Below are positions 56,692 to 64,000 of a stretch of 64,000 nt of DNA, one piece after another. Where the stretch lies: positions 15,481,001-15,545,000 of the forward strand of contig JAPTOF010000008.1 of the NCBI GenBank assembly GCA_028554755.1, in the 5' to 3' direction. Each line of letters starts with the position of its first letter. The stretch's first letter is position 1. This DNA comes from Cordia subcordata (taxonomy: Eukaryota > Streptophyta > Magnoliopsida > Boraginales > Cordiaceae). The notes beneath the pieces were generated by a model. That model searched no databases, was not told where the DNA came from, and saw only the letters and a program-made list of their open reading frames with translations. The translations under genes were made by a program, and so were the position numbers.

Positions 56692-57735
56692 TGATGTCGA
56701 TTTAGGACCACAAGCCTAAAGACTTACAAGCACACAAGTCGATTGTAGTGTAGTATATGTGAGTGCGGGTGTCGAATCCATGGGGAGGCTATTTGTGGAG
56801 AGAGTCCTAAGAAGTGTGTCCTAGAAGATGCCTAAAAAGAAACCTAAGCTATCAATCCCTTTGTTGTTTTTGGATGGAATAGAGCTCCAAGGGAAACAAA
56901 AATCTAAACTAAGAACTAAACTAATGGAAATGGGGAATGGAAAGTGGGGGAAGAATCAAGCTAAACTAGAAGGAAAACTAGCAAATGGAGGGGATTAGGG
57001 TGATTATCACTTGACTACAGGTGACTCAATACCTCATGCTATGGGATTTGGGTGATGGTTTAACGATTGAGGGTTGCTATATACTAGGTATCTAACTAGC
57101 CATCACGAAAACCACTAGGACTCGGTGTGGGTCCATCCCTAAACATGCACTCTTAGAGTATGGCACGGTCCTTATGACCTAGGGCCTTAGGGTTGACTAA
57201 ATAGCTTTCTCGGTGACTTAGGTTGAACCTATTATAGTGCCTAAACCGTTGGCTAGGTTAAAGCCAACACCTAGTACTGCTAATGGTCGACTAAACCTAT
57301 CTAGAAGCCTATTGGCTGGGTTTAAAGCCAAAGGATACCCGACCTAGTCTAGCTTAAGTTACGCATCATCAATCTAAGGTCAAAATAGCAGGATTTGATC
57401 ATTATAAGTGCATTCATACATGTTCTATGCTACGGCATTTACAAATATATAGACATACTCAACTACCAAACATCTTCATGCTCGGATTACATCACATTAA
57501 GCATTGGAAACCAACACATATGCTTTTGAGATCATATTTACTACTAAGGTATGCAAAAATACACATAGACATGCATATAAGCATTACCCACTTCATATAA
57601 ACATCAAACAATCATATAGACATGCTTATATAATGATTTAAAAGTGCTTAGTAACAAATAGACATCAATAAATATATATACTACTCATTTAGGCATATTA
57701 TCAAACACATGGGCATGTAAGAAAACAGCCATTAA

Positions 57736-57781
<46 letters not shown>

Positions 57782-58607
57782 GTCAAATCCCATAACATTT
57801 GAGTATTTAATCAACCCATAATATAGCTATATCACCCTAAGAAGATCTACTCATACATGGAATAAAATAGAAAGAAAGGGAAATAAGAGAACTCCCTTTT
57901 TATCCTTGCAATCTTTGTACAAAACCCTAGAGTAAATCTCAATCCAAAGTGTTCCAATTCACCTATGATGCTTGAATCCAAGTGTTTTTGTGTGTGGTAA
58001 GTATGGGTGAGATGGGTGAGTATGGGTTTAGAGTGTGTGAAATGGTTCTGTAGAGTGTGTGTGAATTTGGGTCTCTAATCTCTATGTTGAAAAATGCACT
58101 TTAAATAGAGTTTTCTCACGTAGAGGTCGGAGGACTAGCTGGGGCACCAGCCTAGGAGAGAGGTCGACTAACCTAAATATCTTAACATTCTAATCTAGCT
58201 AGAGGCCTAGGCCAGTCAACTAGCCTAGGAAAGAGGTCAACTGACCTCTCTTGCCTTGGCTCCAATTTTGCTCCTCACGAGTTTGGTTCTTCTCGGTTGC
58301 TCTTTTCCTCATCCAGCCACTTCCAAATGTACTTTTCTTGCTTTCTTCACATCCCAAACATCCTTAGCTTTTATTTTTCATCAAATCATCATCATTTCAA
58401 GCTTTAAGCGTAACCCTAAACTTCACCTAAAATAAGAAATAAGTGCGCATTAGTGTAGCATTTACGTTGTAAACTAACTATGGAGATTTGAAGCCTACTA
58501 CGCAGAAGTACAGTATAAATGCTATACTACTACGCTAATAGAGCACAAAACACCTAATAATAAGTATATAAATGTAGTGCATAAACACACAAAAAACCAA
58601 CACATCA
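56692..58607 (-). repeat. 3' LTR of a minus-strand Athila-like element
   Basis: On the minus strand TGATGTGTTGGTTTTTTG ... CGACATCA, 1.9 kb. It is preceded (58608-58660, minus strand) by the polypurine-like end AAGGTTTAGGGGTAT and a TTGCTTAGGGACAAGCAAG phrase shared with 62060-62109. It includes a (TA)n run at 57742-57777 and GTCGAC/GTCAAC motifs near 58180-58240. Confidence 0.85.
57742..57777. repeat. (TA)n microsatellite
   Basis: About 18 uninterrupted TA units inside the minus-strand LTR. Confidence 0.97.
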
Positions 58608-60218
58608 ATACCCCTAAACCTTCTTCTTGCTTGTCCCTAAGCAAAACCAAACCTAAGTCTATCTCAAGGTCGCTGAAAAGGGTTACCTAAGGGATTGACT
58701 CACAATCTTGGTGAACTTAAGGAGCACGAAAGGGTCATTCCTTTTGTAGAGCGATCTCCAAGCCTTTTTGGATCCTTTCCTTACTCATAAGGGCCTCGCA
58801 CCTCGTGGGAAGTTCCCTTGTAGCTATGCCACCACAAGCTTAGAAGTCTAACACACGCACTCAAGATGTTGATATTTTGTGCCTCCTCAACTAACATGAC
58901 CTCCCTAAGATGCACAAAGCCTTAAGGACAAGGAGAGAAAAAATGTACAAACACAATGGCTCACAAATGACATAAGACCCTTATTTATATTACAACAAAA
59001 GAACAAAGAGAGTAACTCGTGCTAAGTTGACATTATGTCAAGCACTTATTCATTGAAATTTTTGGTGCTTTTGGCTTTTTCTCCTTTTCACTTTTTTTTT
59101 TATTTTTTGATTTTTTTTTATATTTTTGCACCTTTTCGCCTTTTTCAATTTTTTTGAATTTTTAACATTTTTGCATTTCATCACATAATCAAAAGAAAAG
59201 AAAAAGACAGGCTAAAACACATAAAAAAGAACCAATCAAGGAAAGGACACTCATATCAACATCTTTGTTTAACCATTCTTTCCAACCAAGCCATGGGGTA
59301 GCTACAAGATGTATTCTTAAAGGCACTCACTTCCTACAACTTTTAAGGGCATCTCCTCCAAGACTCAGATCTTTCACTCTATTCACTCCCTACAATGCAA
59401 GCTTATTTTCACCAATCAATTGAGTCGATCATAAAATCCAACGCTTCAATCAACGAAGACATAAAAGACAAATGCACAAAAATTCAAACATTTTCACCAT
59501 TTTTAAGCAAATAATGCAATCTACCCCAATGAAGCATAAAATTATAGAACTCAAACTCCCACACCCCCAAAACTAAACTTTTTTTGTCCTTAAGCAAATA
59601 GAACAAAGGCACACAACAAGAAAATGGGCAATACTAAGCAAGTAAACATGGTGACGAAAGGGTAGATAGGTGGGGAACAAGTGGAGAAAAGATAGATACA
59701 ACTTTGCGTTCATTTCAAAACTTTTCATGCCAATGGTTCATCATTCAACCACTAACCATGTTTCTCAACAAACCACAAGCATTCATAAAGACAAAGGTTA
59801 GTAGCACTGCCATGCAAGCTTACATTGGCATATACAAGTAATAAGCAAAGTGTATCCTATGGGAAAAAGGATCAGGGATCAACACTTGTATGGGTGAAAA
59901 GAAAGAAAACAAATGAAAGGAAAATGAAACAAGAAATGCAAATACCAAAATTTAACCTAGGTTGCCTCTTAGTAGCACTAACCACCATGCCATCAGCCAG
60001 GCAATCACTAACTTATCATTAACTTCCATAGATGGGGTCTTAAAATGCTATAGTCTCTACATGATCCATGCTCAGATCATATGCATGCTTTAAGCGTTGC
60101 CTGTTTACTGTCAACTCTCGGCATCCTTCAAGTTTTTTTCTTCACCACTCCAAAAAGGTAGGCTGCCATCACCTTGTACAGGCCATCCCATCTTGTCTTA
60201 GCTTTCCTAGGAAGAGCT
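58608..60218 (-). mobile_element. 3' untranslated part of the minus-strand Athila-like element
   Basis: No env-like or other gene can be supported. It contains a T-rich low-complexity patch at 59080-59170 and the polypurine region next to the LTR. Confidence 0.55.
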
Positions 60219-61102
60219 TCAAATGTGAGTTAAATAGCCAAACTTTATTGGAAGGGAAGAATGATTTCCTAAGAATATGCCTATGATGCAACTCTTCATC
60301 CTATCCTTATAAAGCTTAGCATTCTCATACATCTCGTAACTAAGCTCCTTTAAATCTGCTAGGTCAAGCTTCCTTTTCTCACCCGTTCTTTCCATATCAA
60401 AGTTTAGGGCTTTGATTGCCCAATAAGCCCTATGCTCAAGCTCTACCGGTAAATGACAAACCTTCCCATAAACTAACCTATATGGAGACATACCAATGAG
60501 AGTCTTAAAAGCGGTACGATAGGCCTATAGATCATTATTCGACCTAACAGACCAATCTCTCCTATTGGACTTAACCGTTTTTTCTAAGATATGCTTGATC
60601 TCCTTATTAGACATCTCTACTTGTTCACTAGTTTGTGGGTGATAGGGGTAGCAACCTTATGAGTGACCGAGTATCTTCTTAACAAAGCCTCAAGTATCAT
60701 ATGGTAGAAATGTTGGCCATCATCACTAATTAAGATACTAGGGACTCCAAATCTAAAGAAAATATTCTCCTTAATGAATTTTACTACTACTCTATGGTCA
60801 TTAGTGCGAGTCGGAATTGCCTCAACCCATTTGGACACATAATCTACGACCATTAAAATGTATTGATACCCAAAGAAATGTGGAAACGGACCCATGAAAT
60901 CAATACCCCAAACATCAAATAGCTCACAAAGAAGAATAAGGGACAACGATGTCATATTTCTCCTAAAGATGGATTGTTGACATCTAACATACTTCTTATA
61001 ATACTCTTGGGCATCCTTAAAGAGAGTAGACCAAAGAATCCATTTTTCAAGGCCTTCATGTGGTCTTTTTGCCACTAAAGTGACCTCCACAACCCTTATC
61101 AT
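60219..61102 (-). pseudogene. Athila-type integrase, one frameshift and one internal stop
   Basis: On the minus strand, 61102-60617 encodes the end of the zinc-binding part (RCQQSIFRRN), the first catalytic Asp in FDVWGIDFMGPFPHFFGYQY, then VVDYVSKWVEAIPTRTNDHR, and the second Asp region RFGVPSILISDDGQHF (usual SDGGSHF, altered). A shift then leads to the third catalytic block, [20 protein letters not shown], at about 60590-60535, and a stop replaces Trp in the usual LWAYRTA box. Frame 60491-60219 continues [20 protein letters not shown] and [12 protein letters not shown], the typical Athila integrase C-terminus, then a GKRKL-like basic stretch. This is one of the better preserved genes of the window but still broken. 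The plus-strand ORFs in 59825-60286 are shadows. Confidence 0.9.
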
Positions 61103-61259
61103 GACACATGCTAAAAATGCTCACATACTCATCCTCAAGCACACATTGGCAAATTACTTAGCCCACGCAAATCTTGAAGAGAGAAGGGTCTTCCCAAAAG
61201 AAATGCCTAATTGACTATATGAGCAAACTACGGTGTGTGATGGCAAATCAATTGCTCAT

Positions 61260-61665
61260 CCGGAAAGGAGTCACGAAAAGGGGAAAAATCACTAGTAGAA
61301 TCACCAACTAGACAGGGACAAATGGTTCGCAACCAAATTCTCGTACTCTTTTTGTCTCAGACCTCAACATCGAACTCTTGGAGGAGGAGCATCTACCTAA
61401 TCAAGCAGAGCTTGGACTCTTTCTTTGCTAACAAATACCTCAATGTTGTATGATCTGTATACACAATCACCACAGACCCTAGGATGTAAGACTTAAATTT
61501 GTTAAGGGAGAAGATTACCGCTAAAAGCTTTTTTTTCGTACTGGTGCAAAAAAATATGAAAAAGATTGAAAATTTGCAAAAAAAAATGAAATATGCGAAA
61601 AGCCAAAAGGCTCCAAAAAGTTCATTGAATAAGGTATTAAGTGACACAATGTCGACTTGGCACAA
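61260..61665 (-). pseudogene. Athila-type RNase H end of Pol
   Basis: Minus-strand frame with KKKLLAVIFSLNKFKSYILG and VVIVYTDHTTLRYLLAKKES (usual EKELLAIVFAL.KFR.YL.GSKVIVYTDHAALRYLL), followed by LLQEFDVEV and, after breaks, FPDEQLI, the usual link to integrase. It stops abruptly at about 61690, where plus-strand element sequence begins, so RT and everything 5' of it are missing. Confidence 0.85.
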
Positions 61666-61689
61666 GTTTATCTTTTCACTCTTTTGATG

Positions 61690-62109
61690 TATTGTGAATA
61701 AGGCTCTTACGTCAATTGCAAACCATTGTGATTGTATCTTCTTTCTCCTTATATCTTTGAGGCTCTTGCATTAATTGCGAACCATTGTGATTGTATCTTC
61801 TCCTTATACCTTTGAGGCTTTGTGCACATTGGGGAGGCAATGTTAATTAAGGAGGCACGAAGTATCAATATCCTAGGTACGTGCATAAGACTCCTAGGTT
61901 TGTGATGGTTATAGTTATTGGGATTTCTTGTGAGGTACGAGACCCTTTGTAAGTAAGGGGAGGATCCGAAAAGGCTTGGGGACCCCTCCGTACTCCTTTG
62001 ATTCACCAAGATAGCAGGTCAATACCTGTGGCAAACCTCTTTCTCAACTTTGAGATAAACTTAGGTTTGGTCTTGCTTAGGGACAAGCAAGGAGAAGGCT
62101 TGGGGGTGT
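61690..62109 (+). mobile_element. Plus-strand 3' end of an Athila-like element with a 59-bp duplication
   Basis: Units AGGCTCTT...ATTGTGATTGTATCTTC at 61701 and 61760 form a tandem pair. The segment ends in the polypurine-like GAAGGCTTGGGGGTGT directly before the LTR, as in the minus-strand copy. No gene. Confidence 0.7.
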
Positions 62110-63896
62110 TGATGTGTTAGTTTCGTGTGTATACTTGCATTCTATTTCTATACTTATTTTGAGGTGTCTTGCGCTTATTAGATAGCCTTAGTGTGGCTTT
62201 TTTTATCACATTTGTGCATAAGAGGATATAAATGTTCATAGTTAAGTTTATAAAAAAATACTACACTAAGTGCTTATTCTTGTGCTTCTAGATGAAATTT
62301 GAAGTGATGATCAAAGCTTGATTGATGATGCTTGGGATATAGAGTAAAGTTTAAAGGTGATCTAAAGATAAAGAAATGAAGAAAAGGCACTTTGAAGGCT
62401 CCTTGATGAAGCATGAAGAAAACAGACAAGACCAGGTTCAAAATAGCAAAGATTTGGGCCTAGAACGGAAAAGGCCAATTGACCTCCCATACGCAAACTA
62501 GGTCCCCCAGCTAAAGGCCAGTTGACTAGCTAAGCTGCCGGCCTAGTCAGTAACCTCCTCAATTTGCACGGTCAACCTCCTTCTAAAACCTGTCGACCGA
62601 CTAGTCCCCTGGCTGTACGTGAGAAACCCTGTTTAAGTGTACTTTTCAGCAAAATTGAGGAGATTAAAGAGGAGAATCACCATCTATTCTTCACACCCAT
62701 TTCCTAATACCCTAATTCCACTCTCACCCATCTCATACATACTCACCCACATAACAACACTTGTGATCAAGCATCTTTTGGTGGATCAAACACAAGGTTT
62801 TGGGGTTAATGCTCATGGATTGTAAGAAGATGGCCATGAATAAAGGGGTAGATTCTTATTTCTCTTTTATTCTAGTTCAATCTATGTTTAATTAGAGCAT
62901 GTAGGGTGATTTACACTTGAATTATAGATTGACTACTATATTATTGTAATCAGCACTTGATGGATTTATGTAAATATATGCTTTGTTCTTAAGGTTTCCA
63001 TGGCTATTTTACATACATGTCTAAGTGTTTGATAAAATGCCTCAATGGAGTAGCATATATATATTAAAGCCTAATTTGCTATTAACCACTTCTAACTCAT
63101 TATATAAGCATGTCTATTTGTTTGTCTGATGATTCCATGGAGTGGGTTGTGTATTCATGCATGTCTTTGTGTATGTTTGCATGCCAATAGCAAGATTAGC
63201 TTTAATTGCATACATGTTAGGTGTCATTGCTTAAATTGGTGGAATCCAAGTATGTGTATGTGTTTAGTAGTTGGATATGTCTATATATTTGCAAATGCTA
63301 AGCCCTAGATGTATTTGCACATGCGCTTTAATATTTAACCCGCTATTGTGATGGCGATCAATGGTGCATAAATAATGGCTATCCTAGATCGAGTCTCGTT
63401 TGGCTTTAAACCCAACTAATAGGTTTTAGGTTAGGATTAGTCGACCTTAGATGGACTAGGTATTGGCTTTAAAACCAGCCAATAGTTTAGACAATAGGGT
63501 AGAACCGATCTAAGTCACCTTTAACCCCTAAGTAACTAGCGATAAAACCCTAGTTCATAAAGACCACACCATGACTCTAGGAGTCAACGCCTAGGGATGG
63601 ACCTACACTGATGCCTAAAGGATAATAAGGTGAGTACTTAAAAGTCTAGACAGGAGCAACCTAGATAATCCATCAAGTAACACTAACATGAACATAGTAA
63701 ATGCCCATTAGCAAGTTGTAGTCACCCTAGTCCCCATCTTCGATGTTAGATTCCCCTTGGATTGCTTGATTCCCCCATTCCACACACACATATGTTTAGC
63801 CTCCCCGTGGATTCAATATTTGCACCAGTACATACTACACTACACACAACCTGTGCACTTACAAGCTATTTAGGCCTTGTGTACTGAATAGCATCA
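62110..63896 (+). repeat. 3' LTR of the plus-strand Athila-like fragment
   Basis: TGATGTGTTAGTTTCG ... TGAATAGCATCA, 1787 bp, without nested insertion. Palindromic motif relics occur at about 62515-62600 (for example TGTCGACCGACT). After it comes AGTTC and unrelated sequence, with no primer site, so it is a 3' LTR. Confidence 0.85.
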
Positions 63897-64000
63897 AGTT
63901 CCATTCCCTCAATTTCAATAAATGATAACCGATTCCACTACCTCTCTCATTGCTCTTTAGGGAAGTCTTCTTTTCTTTTGATTAACATTGCTCTATTTTT
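63897..64000. other. Unassigned end of window
   Basis: About 100 bp in which I see no feature. Confidence 0.5.

Noticed and set aside
57742..57777. Origin or matrix-attachment signal
   Set aside because: A plain TA microsatellite within an LTR; nothing else supports a special role.

Overview
The window is nuclear DNA of a flowering plant, most likely a eudicot. The evidence is plant lineages of Ty1/copia and Ty3/gypsy retrotransposons (SIRE/Maximus-like, Tat/Ogre-like, Athila-like), plant-type introns with GT..AG borders, AT-rich intergenic DNA with microsatellites, and a rearranged piece of plastid 23S rDNA. I cannot name the species. Only two host genes are supported, both on the + strand and both incomplete here. 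Nearly everything else is LTR-retrotransposon DNA in nested layers, mostly decayed, so long open reading frames are rare and most element genes are broken.

Region by region. 1-4908: 5' end of a minus-strand copia element (gag, long leader, tRNA-iMet primer site, 2.3-kb LTR enlarged by two internal tandem duplications). 4928-17301: an old plus-strand Tat/Ogre-like gypsy element with gag, protease, RT, RNase H and integrase remnants, a 40-bp tandem array, an antisense ORF relic and a shuffled plastid 23S insert just before its 3' LTR; its protease region is interrupted by a minus-strand solo LTR (7028-8791) of the same family as the LTR at 2596-4908. 17302-19369: AT-rich DNA with two diverged tandem duplications. 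19370-26022: last three exons of an unrecognised host gene; the 5-kb intron between the first two visible exons houses an almost full-length minus-strand copia element (19825-24406). 26023-28518: gene-free, with GA microsatellites, a possible CACTA end and a small TIR element. 28524-30277: solo LTR with a perfect 5-bp target duplication. 30322-30891: two exons of a second unknown gene, the second cut off by an LTR.

30892-44431: two head-to-head Athila-like LTRs. The left is split by a solo LTR (31464-33342). The right is split by a young, internally deleted SIRE-like element (35377-43181) and leads into an Athila gag. 44432-47274: a copia LTR with primer site and leader only. 47275-56376: a non-autonomous Athila-like element whose 5' LTR carries a minus-strand SIRE-family solo LTR (48425-49747, TSD GTCAA) and whose body carries another solo LTR (52894-54658, TSD TAATA). 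56382-61665: a minus-strand relative with RNase H, integrase and 3' LTR. 61690-63896: plus-strand 3' end and LTR of the same family.

The most unusual signals are: (i) clusters of a palindrome with core GGTCGACC, usually three copies, found in LTRs of two copia families and one gypsy family and, in the SIRE-like element, again directly upstream of its extra env-position ORF; (ii) the SIRE-like element's in-frame deletion joining protease to the middle of RT; (iii) the order-shuffled plastid 23S rDNA inside a retrotransposon; (iv) a host gene that keeps consistent splice phases around a 4.6-kb retrotransposon insertion and carries a duplicated C-terminal peptide module.
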